DNA of 64,000 nucleotides from Polaromonas sp. (GCF_029945685.1 NZ_JAQSDA010000012.1:1-64000); one strand, 5' to 3'. Shown: positions 18,607 to 28,101, counted from the stretch's first letter. Notes: generated by a model from the sequence alone, not told the origin. Made by a program: numbers and translations.

Positions 18607-19608
18607 TTAACCGCCGCGCGCCTTCTTCAGCGCGTCCATCACCATCTTGACCGGCTCAGCGCCTATGGTTGGAATGTTCTTGTCATAAACGGGCTTGACC
18701 TTGTCGAACATGCGTTTCTGCTCGGCCGCACTCACCTCGTTGACCGTCATGGTTTTCTTCAGATTGGCCAGCGACTTCTCGTTCAAGGCGCGGTTCGCCG
18801 CACGCTGGACTTTCTGGCCTTCCATCGCCGCTTCACGCAGCACCGCCTGCTCCTGAGGGTTCAGCTGGTCCCAGAGTTTTTTGCTGTACAGCACCAGGAA
18901 GGGGGTGTAGGCGTGGCGTGTCACGCTCAGGTACTTCTGCACTTCGCTGAACTTCGAGGTCTCGATGGTCACGAAGGGATTTTCCTGGCCATCAATCGTC
19001 TTGGTTTCCAGCGCAGTGAAGACCTCGCCAAACGCCATGGGTACGGCGTTGGTACCCAGGGTCTTGAAGGTATCCAGGAAGATGTTGTTCTGCATCACGC
19101 GAACCTTGACACCTTCAAAATCTTCCGCCTTGGCGACCGGCCGCTTGCTGTTGGTCAGGTTGCGAAAACCGTTTTCCCAGTAGGCCAGATTGATCAGGCC
19201 GGCCTCTTCCAGCTTCTTGTTGAAGTAGGCACCGGCCGGGCCGTCAAGCACAGCATCGGCTTCCTTCTCGTTGGCAAACAGGAAGGGCAGATCGAAGGCG
19301 CCAAGTTCCTTGACAATGCCGACCAGCGGCGAGCTCGAGGTGCACACCATTTCCTGGGTGCCGGCGCGCAGCGCCTGTGTGGCCGGCAGGTCGCCGCCCG
19401 CAGCGCCGCCCCAGAAGGCATTGATCTTCATCTTGCCGCCGGTCTTCGCAGCCAGCACTTCCTGCATCTTCTTGACGCCGACGCCGACCGGGTGGTCTTC
19501 GTTGACACCGTTGGTGAACTTGATCGTGCGGTCGGCAAACTGCGCGAAGCTCGACGTGGCCACCAGCAAGGCGGCTGCGGCAAGGGCCAGGGTTCTGCGT
19601 TTGAACAT
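18607..19608 (-). CDS. dctP: TRAP transporter solute-binding protein DctP family
   Basis: A 333-residue periplasmic receptor. A Sec signal peptide (MFKRR then a hydrophobic stretch, cleavage likely after SSFA near residue 22) precedes the DctP domain. The conserved substrate-arginine region reads FEGVKVRVMQNN, and the family end motif reads FTALETKTIDGQENP. In the sequence group that takes up sugar acids these proteins bind uronates or aldonates through the arginine; ligand assignment here rests on the neighbouring enzymes. It is followed by a strong terminator and preceded by dctM (44 nt). Confidence 0.92.
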   Translation of the reverse strand: MFKRRTLALAAAALLVATSSFAQFADRTIKFTNGVNEDHPVGVGVKKMQEVLAAKTGGKMKINAFWGGAAGGDLPATQALRAGTQEMVCTSSSPLVGIVKELGAFDLPFLFANEKEADAVLDGPAGAYFNKKLEEAGLINLAYWENGFRNLTNSKRPVAKAEDFEGVKVRVMQNNIFLDTFKTLGTNAVPMAFGEVFTALETKTIDGQENPFVTIETSKFSEVQKYLSVTRHAYTPFLVLYSKKLWDQLNPQEQAVLREAAMEGQKVQRAANRALNEKSLANLKKTMTVNEVSAAEQKRMFDKVKPVYDKNIPTIGAEPVKMVMDALKKARGG

Positions 19609-19652
19609 GGTTGTCTCCTTTTATAAAAACGACAGGGGTTGGGAAAGGGAAG

Positions 19653-20951
19653 TCATCGCATCCACCACTTGAGCGGTTCGGTCACGATGGAGGGAAAAAG
19701 TACCAGCAGGAACAGCACCGCAAGCTGGGCCATCAGGAAGGGCATCACACCCTTGAAAGCCTCGTCCATGCTGATTTTTGCGACACCGCACACCACGTTG
19801 AGCACCGTGCCCACCGGCGGGGTGATCAGGCCGATGGCGTTGTTCATGATGAACATGATGCCGAAATACACCGGATCGATGCCAGCCTTGAGCACCACCG
19901 GCATCAGCACCGGCGTGAGGATCAGCACCGTCGGCGTGAAGTCAAGCGCGGTGCCGACCACCACGATCAGCACCATCATCACGAACATCAGCAGCATCTT
20001 GTTGTCCATGAAGGGCGACATCAGTCCGGCAACTTCCGTGGGGATGTTGGCGACCGTGATCAGCCAGGCGCTGACCATGGCCGCAGCCACCAGGAACATC
20101 ACCACCGCGGTGGTCTTGCCGGCCGCGAGAATCAGTCCGTACAGCTCCGACCACTTGAGCTCGCGGTAGATGAACATGCCAACCACAAAGCTGTAGACCG
20201 CAGCCACCACTGCGGCCTCGGTCGGCGTGAAGATGCCGAACTTCATGCCGCCGATGATGACGATGGGCAGGGTCAACGCAAACCCGCCCTGGGCCGTGAT
20301 ATGCAGGCGCCCGGCCATGGAAAGTTTGGGCGCGGGTTGCACGTTCTCCTTGCGGGCAATCCACCACCAGGTCAAACCGATTGCCGCACCCATCAGGATG
20401 CCGGGCACAATTCCGGCCAGAAACAGCTTGGTGATGGAGACGTTGCCGGCCACGCCGAAAATGATCAACCCGATCGACGGCGGTATCACCGGCGCAATGA
20501 TGCCGCCGGACGCAATCAGGCCGGAGGCCCGCCCGACGTTGTAACCGGCAGCCCGCATCATGGGAATCAGCAGCGCGGCCAGCGCGGCGGTGTCGGCAAT
20601 CGCCGATCCTGACAGCGAGGCCATGATGACAGCGGCAATCACCGTGACGTAACCGAGGCCGCCGCGAAAATGCCCGACCCAGGCCATGGCCAGGTTGACA
20701 ATGCGGCGGCTGATGCCGCCGGCATTCATGAATTCGCCGGCCAGCAGGAAAAACGGCACGGCCAGCAGCGGGAAGTTGTCGGCGCCATCGACAAAACGCT
20801 GGGCCAGAATCTGGCTGTCAAAAGTCACCAGGCCGCTGGTGGCGGCCAGGAAAGCCATCAGCGTCACGCCGCAGACAAGCAGCGCATAGGCAATAGGCAT
20901 GCCAATCGCCATGGCGGCCAACAGGCTGAGAATAAAGACGCTGACGGTCAT
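19653..20951 (-). CDS. dctM: TRAP transporter large permease DctM family
   Basis: A 432-residue membrane protein with about twelve helices. Family marks are FPLLAVPFFLLAGEFMNAGG near residue 40, SGSAIADTAALAALLIPMM, and the C-terminal LITPPVGTVLNVVCGVAKIS. It couples Na+ entry to solute uptake together with DctQ. Its start overlaps the dctQ stop by 4 nt (ATGA), so the two are translationally coupled. Confidence 0.95.
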   Translation of the reverse strand: MTVSVFILSLLAAMAIGMPIAYALLVCGVTLMAFLAATSGLVTFDSQILAQRFVDGADNFPLLAVPFFLLAGEFMNAGGISRRIVNLAMAWVGHFRGGLGYVTVIAAVIMASLSGSAIADTAALAALLIPMMRAAGYNVGRASGLIASGGIIAPVIPPSIGLIIFGVAGNVSITKLFLAGIVPGILMGAAIGLTWWWIARKENVQPAPKLSMAGRLHITAQGGFALTLPIVIIGGMKFGIFTPTEAAVVAAVYSFVVGMFIYRELKWSELYGLILAAGKTTAVVMFLVAAAMVSAWLITVANIPTEVAGLMSPFMDNKMLLMFVMMVLIVVVGTALDFTPTVLILTPVLMPVVLKAGIDPVYFGIMFIMNNAIGLITPPVGTVLNVVCGVAKISMDEAFKGVMPFLMAQLAVLFLLVLFPSIVTEPLKWWMR

Positions 20952-21511
20952 GACTTGCTTCCCTGCATTTGTTTTTCGACGTCGGCCAGGCCTTCGGTTT
21001 CGATCACCTGCACCAGCTCGGCCTCGCTGATGCGCCCCGTCACCAGCCGGAACAGCACATTGAGATTGATGATGGCCATCACCACGCTGACGATGTAGCC
21101 AATGCCGTAAATCCAGATCATGGAAATGCCGACCACCGGCGAGACATTGCTGACCTGCAGCTCATGCATTTCATAAGTTCCCATGAAAAAGAGCACATTG
21201 CAGAACAGCATCAGTGCCTCGCTCAGGAACAGGCAGAGTTTCTTGCCAAGCACCGGCAGGTGCTTGACCAGGGTGTCCACGCCCAGATGCCCGCCTTCGT
21301 GCATGGCCAGCATCGCACCGATATAGGTCAGCCAGATGAAGAAGTACCGGGACATCTCGTCCGAGACGGAGATGCCCGAATTGAAGGCATACCGCAGCAC
21401 CACGTTGCCGAACACCATGAAAACCATGGCCACCATGCAGACGACCACCAGCAGCTCCAGTAACTTGAAGAACCAGAAAATCGCCGCATCCATTGCCTTT
21501 TGCAAATTCAT
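20948..21511 (-). CDS. dctQ: TRAP transporter small permease DctQ family
   Basis: A 187-residue protein with four hydrophobic segments (near residues 13-35, 52-68, 90-110 and 130-150). It contains the typical SDEMSRYFFIWLTYIGA stretch. It forms the inner-membrane complex with DctM. It is the first transporter gene downstream of the FCD regulator, 28 nt away, and the order regulator-Q-M-P suggests a single transcript from the 22.3-kb promoter region. Confidence 0.92.
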   Translation of the reverse strand: MNLQKAMDAAIFWFFKLLELLVVVCMVAMVFMVFGNVVLRYAFNSGISVSDEMSRYFFIWLTYIGAMLAMHEGGHLGVDTLVKHLPVLGKKLCLFLSEALMLFCNVLFFMGTYEMHELQVSNVSPVVGISMIWIYGIGYIVSVVMAIINLNVLFRLVTGRISEAELVQVIETEGLADVEKQMQGSKS

Positions 21512-21539
21512 TTTTCCGCCTGTTGTCTGGTGGGAGGGC

Positions 21540-22283
21540 TCAGGCCGCCTTGAGCTGCCGTGCGGGGCTGCTCAGGACCGGCAGGCGGCGGCGCGAGGCC
21601 AGCACCTCTTCGATGTCTTCCTTCGCGCCGTCGATCAGCACGCGGATCGCGCGCTCGGCTTCGTCGGGCTGGTGCGCGATCACCGCGTCCAGCACGGCAC
21701 GGTGCAGCGGCAGGGAGTGGGTCGGGCCATCCTTGCGGCGTGTGGAAATTTCAAAGCTGGTGCGCAGCAGCGCACCCAGCGCCTTGCTCATCTGCACCAG
21801 CATGCGGTTGCGGCTGGCGCGCAGCAGGCCCTGGTGGAAACGCAGGTCGTGCGTGACATAGTCGCCACCCTCCTCGACCGCATGTTTCATGCCGGCATAA
21901 GCGGCCTCGACCTCGGCGATGTCCTGTGCCGTGGCGCGCTCCGCCGCCAGACGCATCGCGGCAGGCTCCACCACGCGGCGCAGGTCCTGCAGGTCACGCA
22001 AAAATTCGGGTGTCAGTCCGGCCTTGGACTGCCAGATGATGACGTCGGGATCGAACCAGTTCCAGTGGTCCTCCGACAACACACGCGTTCCCACCTTGGG
22101 GCCGGTGGTCATCAGGCCTTTGGCAATCAGCGACTTCACCGCCTCGCGCACCACCGTGCGGCTGACACCCAGCTCCTGGCACAACACCGGCTCGGGCGGG
22201 ATCGACGCACCCACGGCATACCGGCCCGCAACAATGGCTTCGCCAAGGTGGTCAACCGTGTTGCCGTGAACGTTTTTGATCAT
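21540..22283 (-). CDS. GntR-family regulator with FCD effector domain
   Basis: A 247-residue FadR-type repressor. The winged helix lies in residues 5-70 (LGEAIVAGRYAVGASIP, then ELGVSRTVVREAVKSLIAKGL). The FCD ligand domain covers about 90-225 and shows the metal-binding histidines in THDLRFHQGLLRASRN and in HRAVLDAVIAH. FCD proteins commonly sense sugar acids or other carboxylates. It is divergent from the IlvD/Edd operon and heads the TRAP operon, so it probably controls both sides. The start is ATG 22283. Confidence 0.92.
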   Translation of the reverse strand: MIKNVHGNTVDHLGEAIVAGRYAVGASIPPEPVLCQELGVSRTVVREAVKSLIAKGLMTTGPKVGTRVLSEDHWNWFDPDVIIWQSKAGLTPEFLRDLQDLRRVVEPAAMRLAAERATAQDIAEVEAAYAGMKHAVEEGGDYVTHDLRFHQGLLRASRNRMLVQMSKALGALLRTSFEISTRRKDGPTHSLPLHRAVLDAVIAHQPDEAERAIRVLIDGAKEDIEEVLASRRRLPVLSSPARQLKAA

Positions 22284-22365
22284 TGCCGTCCGTTTAATGG
22301 TTATTACTAGGATTTGCGGCGCAATGGTATGACGATAATATGTTTATCAATTAAGGATTTTCCCT
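22284..22365. promoter_or_regulatory. Divergent promoter/operator of the sugar-acid regulon
   Basis: An 82-nt AT-rich gap. TGGTATGACGA at 22325-22335 fits the FadR/GntR operator rule T-N-GT-N3-AC-N-A. It overlaps a possible -10 element GATAAT at 22334-22339 in front of the IlvD/Edd gene, which is where a repressor would sit. A weaker GGTTATTACT lies at 22299-22308. Binding by the adjacent FCD regulator is inferred. Confidence 0.6.
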
Positions 22366-24108
22366 ATGACCGCCTCCAAGACCCCCCGGAAGAAACCCGA
22401 AGAGCTGCGCAGCCAGCAATGGTTTGGCCGCCAGGACCGCGACGGTTTCGCCTACCGCAGCTGGGTCAAGGGCAAGGGCGTGCCGCATGACCAGTTCGAC
22501 GGCCGGCCCGTCATCGGTATCTGCAACACCTTCAGCGAACTGACGCCCTGCAACAGCCACTTCCGCACGATCGCCGAGCAGGTGAAGATCGGCGTGTACG
22601 AGGCCGGCGGCTTCCCGCTGGAGTTCCCGGTCATGTCGCTGGGCGAAACCCTGTTGCGTCCGACCGCCATGCTGTACCGCAACCTGGCCAGCATGGACGT
22701 CGAAGAAAGCATTCGCGGCAACCCGATCGATGGCGTGGTGCTGCTGATGGGCTGCGACAAGACCACGCCTTCGCTGGTGATGGGCGCGGCCAGCGTGGAC
22801 CTGCCGACGGTGGGTGTCAGCGGCGGCCCCATGCTCAGCGGCAAATGGCGCGGCCAGGAGCTCGGCTCGGGCACCGGCGTCTGGAGCATGAGCGAGCAGG
22901 TGCGCGCCGGCACCCTCAAGCTCGCCGACTTTTTCGAGGCCGAAAGCTGCATGCACCGCAGCCACGGCCACTGCATGACCATGGGCACGGCCAGCACCAT
23001 GGCCAGCATGGTCGAGGCGCTGGGCATCGGCCTGCCGGGCAACGCGGCCTACCCCGCAGTGGATGGACGGCGCAATGTGCTGGCGCGTTTGGCCGGGCGC
23101 CGCGCGGTCGAGATGGTGCATGAAGACCTGCTACTTTCGAAAATCCTGACACGCGAGGCGTTTGAAAACGCCATCAAGACCCTGGCGGCGATTGGCGGAT
23201 CGACCAATGCGGTGATCCACCTGATCGCCATGGCCGGGCGTATCGGCGTCAAGCTCACGGTGGACGACTTCGACCGCCTGGCCAGCGAACTCCCCTGCCT
23301 GGTCAACCTGCAGCCTTCGGGCAAGTTCCTGATGGAAGACTTCTGTTACGCCGGCGGCCTGCCGGTGGTCATGAGGGAAATCGCGCAGCACCTGCACCTG
23401 GACGCGATCACGGCCAACGGCCAGACCATTGGCGCGAACATCGCCGACGCGCAGAACTACAACACCGAGGTGATCCGCCCGCTGGCCACGCCCTTCAAGG
23501 ACAAGGCCGGCATTGCCGTGCTGCGCGGCAACCTGTCGCCGCGCGGCGCGGTCATCAAGCCGAGTGCCGCCACGCCGGCGCTGATGGTGCACACCGGCCG
23601 TGCGGTGGTGTTTGAAAACATCGAGGACTTCCACGCACGCATCGACGACGACAGCCTGGACATCGATGAAACCTGCGTCATGGTGCTGAAAAACTGCGGC
23701 CCCAAGGGTTACCCCGGCATGGCGGAGGTCGGCAACATGCCGTTGCCGCCCAAGATTCTCAAAAAGGGCATCACCGACATGGTGCGTATCAGTGATGCCC
23801 GCATGAGCGGCACGGCCTACGGCACCGTGGTGTTGCACACGGCGCCCGAAGCGGCGGCCGGCGGCCCGCTGGCGATTGTGCAAAACGGCGACCTGATCGA
23901 ACTCAATGTGCCCGCGCGCAAGCTGCATCTGCACATCAGCGACGAGGAACTGGCGCGCCGCCTGGCCGAATGGAAAGCACCCCCGCCACCGCTGTCCTCG
24001 GGCTACTGGAAGCTGTATGTCGACCATGTGCTGCAGGCCGACGAAGGTGTGGACCTCGATTTCCTGGTCGGCAAACGCGGCTCCTTCGTGCCGCGCGACA
24101 ACCACTGA
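22366..24108 (+). CDS. IlvD/Edd-family sugar-acid dehydratase (arabinonate-dehydratase-like)
   Basis: A 580-residue Fe-S dehydratase. The cluster cysteines are C62 (TPCNSHF), C130 (GCDKTTPS) and C203 (HGHCMTMG), and K132 would be the carbamylated metal ligand. These positions closely match the L-arabinonate/D-xylonate dehydratase branch (Cys59, 127, 200 in the Rhizobium enzyme) rather than DHAD or Edd. The expected reaction is aldonate to 2-keto-3-deoxyaldonate. The C-terminal NADARMSGTAYGT-like segment (SDARMSGTAYGT) is intact. It is the first gene of a five-gene operon with dgoK and dgoA, so the product may be 2-keto-3-deoxygalactonate or a stereoisomer. Confidence 0.92.
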   Translation: MTASKTPRKKPEELRSQQWFGRQDRDGFAYRSWVKGKGVPHDQFDGRPVIGICNTFSELTPCNSHFRTIAEQVKIGVYEAGGFPLEFPVMSLGETLLRPTAMLYRNLASMDVEESIRGNPIDGVVLLMGCDKTTPSLVMGAASVDLPTVGVSGGPMLSGKWRGQELGSGTGVWSMSEQVRAGTLKLADFFEAESCMHRSHGHCMTMGTASTMASMVEALGIGLPGNAAYPAVDGRRNVLARLAGRRAVEMVHEDLLLSKILTREAFENAIKTLAAIGGSTNAVIHLIAMAGRIGVKLTVDDFDRLASELPCLVNLQPSGKFLMEDFCYAGGLPVVMREIAQHLHLDAITANGQTIGANIADAQNYNTEVIRPLATPFKDKAGIAVLRGNLSPRGAVIKPSAATPALMVHTGRAVVFENIEDFHARIDDDSLDIDETCVMVLKNCGPKGYPGMAEVGNMPLPPKILKKGITDMVRISDARMSGTAYGTVVLHTAPEAAAGGPLAIVQNGDLIELNVPARKLHLHISDEELARRLAEWKAPPPPLSSGYWKLYVDHVLQADEGVDLDFLVGKRGSFVPRDNH

Positions 24109-24123
24109 TTCACAAGGGCTGAC

Positions 24124-25125
24124 ATGAAATTACTCATCACAGGCGGCGCCGGTTTTGTGGGCGCCAGGCTTGCCCGCGCGATTCTCCAGAAAGGCCAACT
24201 CGATGGCCAGGCCATTGACGAACTGCACATTGCCGACATGTTTGCACCACCCGCCGACCTGGCGGCTGATGCGCGGGTGCGGGTGCACACCGGTCCGCTG
24301 CTCGACCAGTCGGCCCTGTTTGCCGGCGGCTTCGACGCCGTGTTTCACCTGGCCTCGGCGGTGTCGGGCGAGTGCGAGCTCGACTTCGACCTGGGCCTGC
24401 ATTCCAACCTGGACAGCACCCGCCTCCTGCTCGACAGCCTGCGCCAGGCCGGCAATGTCCCGCGGCTGGTGTTCGCCAGTTCGGTGGCGGTGTTCGGCCC
24501 GGACGCGTCCAACCCGTTGCCCGACCTGGTGAGCGACCACACCCTGCCGTCGCCGCAGACCTCCTACGGCATGCACAAGCTGGTGTGTGAACACCTGATC
24601 GCCGACTACACCCGCAAGGGTTTTGTCGATGGCCGGTCGGCGCGCCTGATGACGGTCACGGTGCGCCCAGGCAAACCCAACGGCGCGGCGTCCTCGTTTT
24701 TCAGCGGCATCATCCGGGAGCCCCTGGCCGGCGTGGAAACCACTTGCCCGGTGGATGCGAGCGTCACGCACCCGGTGTCATCGCCGTCGAACACGGTGCA
24801 TGGCCTGATCACCGTGTTCGAGGCCAGCCAGCAAGCCATGGGCGGACGCCTGGCGCTCAATCTGCCGGGGCTCAATGTCAGCGTCGGCGAGATGCTGCAG
24901 GCCCTGGAAGAGGTCGCCGGCCCCGCAGTTCGCCAGCGGGTGCGCTTCGAGCGCGACGAACGCATCGCCGGCATCGTGGCCAACTGGGCACGCGGTGCCA
25001 GCGCCGGTCGGGCGCATGCGCTGGGCCTGAAGCCCGACGCATCCTTCAAGGCCATCATTGAACAGTACATCGAGGATTGCCGCAGCCCCGCCTACCCGGC
25101 GGGTGCCCTGCAGGGCATGTCCTGA
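24124..25125 (+). CDS. denD: NAD-dependent epimerase/dehydrogenase, DenD-like (D-erythronate dehydrogenase family)
   Basis: A 333-residue extended SDR. The Rossmann motif is GGAGFVGARLA (residues 7-17). FHLASAVSG and the catalytic S-Y-K set (FASSVAVFG, then YGMHKLVCE) follow, as does VRPGKPNGAASSF, typical of the DenD group that oxidises D-erythronate at C2. In the known pathway DenD acts with a kinase (DtnK/OtnK) and aldolase that are not next to it here. It therefore may oxidise a different sugar acid. It lies 15 nt behind the dehydratase. The symbol reflects family, not proven substrate. Confidence 0.8.
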   Translation: MKLLITGGAGFVGARLARAILQKGQLDGQAIDELHIADMFAPPADLAADARVRVHTGPLLDQSALFAGGFDAVFHLASAVSGECELDFDLGLHSNLDSTRLLLDSLRQAGNVPRLVFASSVAVFGPDASNPLPDLVSDHTLPSPQTSYGMHKLVCEHLIADYTRKGFVDGRSARLMTVTVRPGKPNGAASSFFSGIIREPLAGVETTCPVDASVTHPVSSPSNTVHGLITVFEASQQAMGGRLALNLPGLNVSVGEMLQALEEVAGPAVRQRVRFERDERIAGIVANWARGASAGRAHALGLKPDASFKAIIEQYIEDCRSPAYPAGALQGMS

Positions 25126-25172
25126 CCCATGCCCACCGGCATGCCTGGCCCCATTGCCCGCACGCGGCCCGC

Positions 25173-26075
25173 ATGAACAGCCGACGATTGCTGGCGGTGG
25201 ACTGGGGCACCTCGTCACTGCGCGGGGCGCTGGTCGCGCCCGATGGCCAGGTGCTGGAGGAACGCGCCCTGGCACGCGGCATCCTCAGCGTGGCGGCAGG
25301 CGACTTCCCGGCGGTCTTTGAAAGTTCGTTTGGCGACTGGATGACGGCCGGCACGCTGTGCCTGATCTCGGGCATGGCCGGCAGCCAGCAGGGCTGGCGG
25401 GAAGCGCCCTACTGCGCCTGTCCGGCCGGCTTCAGCGACATCGCCGCGAGGCTTGAATGGCTGGAGCCCGGCCGCATCGCCCTCGTGCCCGGCCTGAGCA
25501 TCAGCGCGGAAGGCATCCCCGATGTCATGCGCGGCGAGGAAACGCAAGTTATTGGCGCCCTGCTGCTGCTGGGCATCACCGATGCGCGCCTGGTGCTGCC
25601 GGGAACCCACAGCAAATGGGTCACGGTCGCCGGCGGCCGCATCACCGACTTTTCGACCTGGATGACCGGTGAGTTCTATGCCCTGCTGCGCCAGCACTCG
25701 ATTCTGGCGCGCACGCTGCCTGCGCAGGAGCCGCCGGCAGACACCGCCGCCTTCAGTCAGGGCGTGGCCCGCGCACTGGCCGGCCCCGGCCTGCTGCACA
25801 CCGCCTTCAGCACACGCACCCTGTCCCTGTTCAAGCGCATGGGCTCCGATACCCTGCCCAGCTACCTGTCGGGGCTGGTCATCGGCGAAGAACTCAAAGG
25901 CCAGAACCTGCAGCGCGGCGAGTCCGTGGTGCTCATGGGTGCAGAGGCGTTGACCGCGCGTTACGAACAGGCACTGGTGCAGCTGGGCGTGACGGTCCGT
26001 CGCGTGGGCGCCAGTGCCACCTGGCGCGGCCTGCGCGCCATTGCCGACACCTTGTCTTCACCCTCTCCTGCCTGA
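25173..26075 (+). CDS. dgoK: 2-dehydro-3-deoxygalactonokinase
   Basis: A 300-residue sugar kinase of the DgoK family. The N-terminal phosphate-binding segment reads [14 protein letters not shown] (residues 8-21). [21 protein letters not shown] and [11 protein letters not shown] are family hallmarks. It converts 2-keto-3-deoxygalactonate (KDGal) to the 6-phosphate, the substrate of the next enzyme. The start is ATG 25173 (MNSRRLLAV); the longer upstream reading overlaps denD. It is 47 nt behind denD and 4 nt ahead of dgoA. Confidence 0.93.
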   Translation: MNSRRLLAVDWGTSSLRGALVAPDGQVLEERALARGILSVAAGDFPAVFESSFGDWMTAGTLCLISGMAGSQQGWREAPYCACPAGFSDIAARLEWLEPGRIALVPGLSISAEGIPDVMRGEETQVIGALLLLGITDARLVLPGTHSKWVTVAGGRITDFSTWMTGEFYALLRQHSILARTLPAQEPPADTAAFSQGVARALAGPGLLHTAFSTRTLSLFKRMGSDTLPSYLSGLVIGEELKGQNLQRGESVVLMGAEALTARYEQALVQLGVTVRRVGASATWRGLRAIADTLSSPSPA

Positions 26076-26079
26076 ACCC

Positions 26080-26718
26080 ATGAACGCCTCCCAAAAATTT
26101 TCCGCTGCCCTGCAGGCCCTTCCGCTGGTCGCCATCCTGCGCGGCCTGCGCCCTGCAGAGGCCATCCCGGTGGGGCAGGCGCTGCTGTCCACCGGCTGGA
26201 CGCTGATCGAGGTTCCGCTCAATTCACCGCAACCGCTGGACAGCATTGCGGCCCTGGCCGCGGCCTGCCCCCAGGCCTTGATCGGCGCCGGCACGGTGCT
26301 CAGCGTGGAAGATGTGCGCAATGTGCAGGCTGCGGGCGGCCAGCTGATCGTCTCGCCCAACTTCAACACGGCCGTCGTACGCGAGGCTGTGCGGCTGGGT
26401 CTGGTCTGCCTGCCCGGCGTGATGACCGCCAGCGAGGCCTTTGCCGCGCTTGAATGCGGCGCCACCGGCCTGAAAATTTTCCCGGCGGAGATGATCACGC
26501 CCGCCGTGCTGAAAGCGCTGCGCGCCGTGCTGCCGGCCGCCACCAGCGTGCTGCCGGTGGGCGGCATCACGCCGGACAACATGGGGCTTTATTTCGCCGC
26601 GGGCGCCAGCGGCTTCGGCATCGGCTCGGCGCTTTACAAGCCCGGAATGGCGGCCGCCGAGGTCGCTGCAAACGCTACGAAATTCATAGCTGCTTGCGCT
26701 GGTACCATCAGGGCATGA
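26080..26718 (+). CDS. dgoA: 2-dehydro-3-deoxy-6-phosphogalactonate aldolase
   Basis: A 212-residue class I aldolase of the KDPG/KHG family. The Schiff-base lysine is in TGLKIFPAE (near residue 129), and the conserved Glu is in [20 protein letters not shown] follows. It cleaves KDPGal to pyruvate and glyceraldehyde-3-phosphate. The last ~14 codons ([14 protein letters not shown]) are encoded by an interspersed repeat, so the native C-terminus has been replaced or extended. The stop overlaps the next gene's start in ATGA. Confidence 0.94.
   Translation: MNASQKFSAALQALPLVAILRGLRPAEAIPVGQALLSTGWTLIEVPLNSPQPLDSIAALAAACPQALIGAGTVLSVEDVRNVQAAGGQLIVSPNFNTAVVREAVRLGLVCLPGVMTASEAFAALECGATGLKIFPAEMITPAVLKALRAVLPAATSVLPVGGITPDNMGLYFAAGASGFGIGSALYKPGMAAAEVAANATKFIAACAGTIRA
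26674..26714 (+). repeat. GCTA-N9-TAGC repeat inside the 3' end of dgoA
   Basis: The core GCTACGAAATTCATAGC with the tail TGCTTGCGCTGGTACC forms the final codons of dgoA and ends one base before the next start codon. The frame carries through without a stop. Confidence 0.8.
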
Positions 26719-27509
26719 GCACTCTTTCATCCTCCAATTCCTCAGCCATCTCCTTCGGCCTCGCGGGCCGCGTCTGCATCGTCACGGGCGGCGCCCAGGG
26801 CATCGGCGAGGCGTGTCTACGGCGCTTTGCGCGCGAGGGCGCCCAGATCGTCATTGCCGACATCGACGACAGCCGCGGCGCCGCACTGGCCGGTGAACTG
26901 GGCGGCCTGTACGTGCATTGCGACGTCGGCGACAAGGCCCAGGTCGATGCGCTGGTGGCGCAAACCCTGGCCGCCCACGGCCGCATCGATGTGCTGGTCA
27001 ACAACGCCGGTATCTTCAGGGCTGCCGATTTTCTGGAGATCACCGAGGCCGACTTCGACGCCGTGCTGCGCATCAACCTCAAAGGCTCGTTTCTGGTGGG
27101 CCAGGCCGTGGCGCGTGTGATGGCCGGCGCGGGCAAGGGCAGCATCATCAACATGAGTTCCGTCAACGCCGTGCTGACCATTCCCACGATTGCCAGCTAC
27201 AACGTCAGCAAGGGCGGCATCAACCAGCTGACCCGCGTGATGGCGTTGGCGCTGGCCGACAAGGGCATCCGTGTGAACGCCGTCGCGCCCGGCACCATCG
27301 CCACCGAGCTGGCCGCCAAAGCCGTGCTGACCAGCCCCGAGGCCACCGCCCGCATCATGAGCCGCACGCCCATGAAACGCCTGGGCGAACCCTCCGAAAT
27401 CGCCGACACCGTGGCCTACCTGGCCAGCGACGCGGCGAGTTACATCACCGGCGAGATCGTGGTGGTCGACGGTGGGCGCATGACGCTGAACTACACCGTG
27501 GCGGTGTAG
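26715..27509 (+). CDS. Short-chain dehydrogenase/reductase (classical SDR)
   Basis: A 264-residue enzyme with the classical SDR pattern: TGGAQGIG (cofactor), NNAG, the active Ser in NMSSVNA, YNVSK, and a C-terminal [11 protein letters not shown]. The acidic residue in ADIDDS after beta-2 predicts NAD rather than NADP. It is the last gene of the IlvD/Edd-denD-dgoK-dgoA operon and overlaps dgoA by 4 nt. It may oxidise an aldose or sugar acid before dehydration. The substrate is inferred from context only. Confidence 0.9.
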   Translation: MSTLSSSNSSAISFGLAGRVCIVTGGAQGIGEACLRRFAREGAQIVIADIDDSRGAALAGELGGLYVHCDVGDKAQVDALVAQTLAAHGRIDVLVNNAGIFRAADFLEITEADFDAVLRINLKGSFLVGQAVARVMAGAGKGSIINMSSVNAVLTIPTIASYNVSKGGINQLTRVMALALADKGIRVNAVAPGTIATELAAKAVLTSPEATARIMSRTPMKRLGEPSEIADTVAYLASDAASYITGEIVVVDGGRMTLNYTVAV

Positions 27510-27533
27510 GACCCCACCCCTTTCGTGTCAAAA

Positions 27534-27552
27534 CGGGGGTCGATGACCCCCG
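27534..27552. terminator. Hairpin after the SDR gene, possible operon end
   Basis: The arms CGGGGGTC and GACCCCCG are perfect around a GAT loop, 24 nt past the SDR stop. There is no T-run, so it is not a standard intrinsic terminator; it may stabilise the 3' end. Confidence 0.4.
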
Positions 27553-27640
27553 CCATTGACATGGATCATGCAGGCCGCAGAACGCAGTCCAAAAGGGGCG
27601 GGTATTCAATAGACTGGGAACTCCCCTTCTGGAGCCTTCC

Positions 27641-28093
27641 ATGTCAACTCGCCTGATTTCCATTCTCGCAGCCACCACCGTCCTCGGTCTGGCCGGCTGC
27701 GCCCCGATGCCTCCTGGCCACGCGGCACACCACCCCGGCGTGTCGGCGCCCGCTCCGGGTCAAGGCATGCCGATGGCGCGCATGGACGACCACATGACCG
27801 CCATGCGTGCCATGCACGACAGAATGTCGCGCGCCAAAACACCGGAGGAGCGCAACGCCCTGATGGCCGAGCACCAAAAACTCATGCAGGACGGCATGGG
27901 CATGATGGGCGGCATGGGACCCGGCGCCACGGGCGGTATGGGAGGCATGGGGGGCATGATGGGACCCGGTACTGGCCCCATGGCCGGTGACCCGGCGGCA
28001 CGCCAGCAATGGCTGGAAAAACGCATGGAGATGATGCAGTCCATGATGCAGATGATGATGGACCGCCTGCCCCCGGCACCCGCCAAACCCTGA
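27641..28093 (+). CDS. Met/Gly/His-rich lipoprotein, putative copper-binding
   Basis: 150 residues. A lipoprotein signal with lipobox LAGC gives Cys20 as the modified residue. The mature part has many Met, Gly and His residues (HHPG, repeated [12 protein letters not shown] stretches, and [13 protein letters not shown] near the end). Methionine clusters are a known way to bind Cu(I) in the periplasm. A copper ATPase lies 0.9 kb downstream on the same strand, which supports a copper role, but no named family is recognised. The low complexity makes homology searches unreliable. Confidence 0.75.
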   Translation: MSTRLISILAATTVLGLAGCAPMPPGHAAHHPGVSAPAPGQGMPMARMDDHMTAMRAMHDRMSRAKTPEERNALMAEHQKLMQDGMGMMGGMGPGATGGMGGMGGMMGPGTGPMAGDPAARQQWLEKRMEMMQSMMQMMMDRLPPAPAKP

Positions 28094-28101
28094 AAGACAC
28101 C

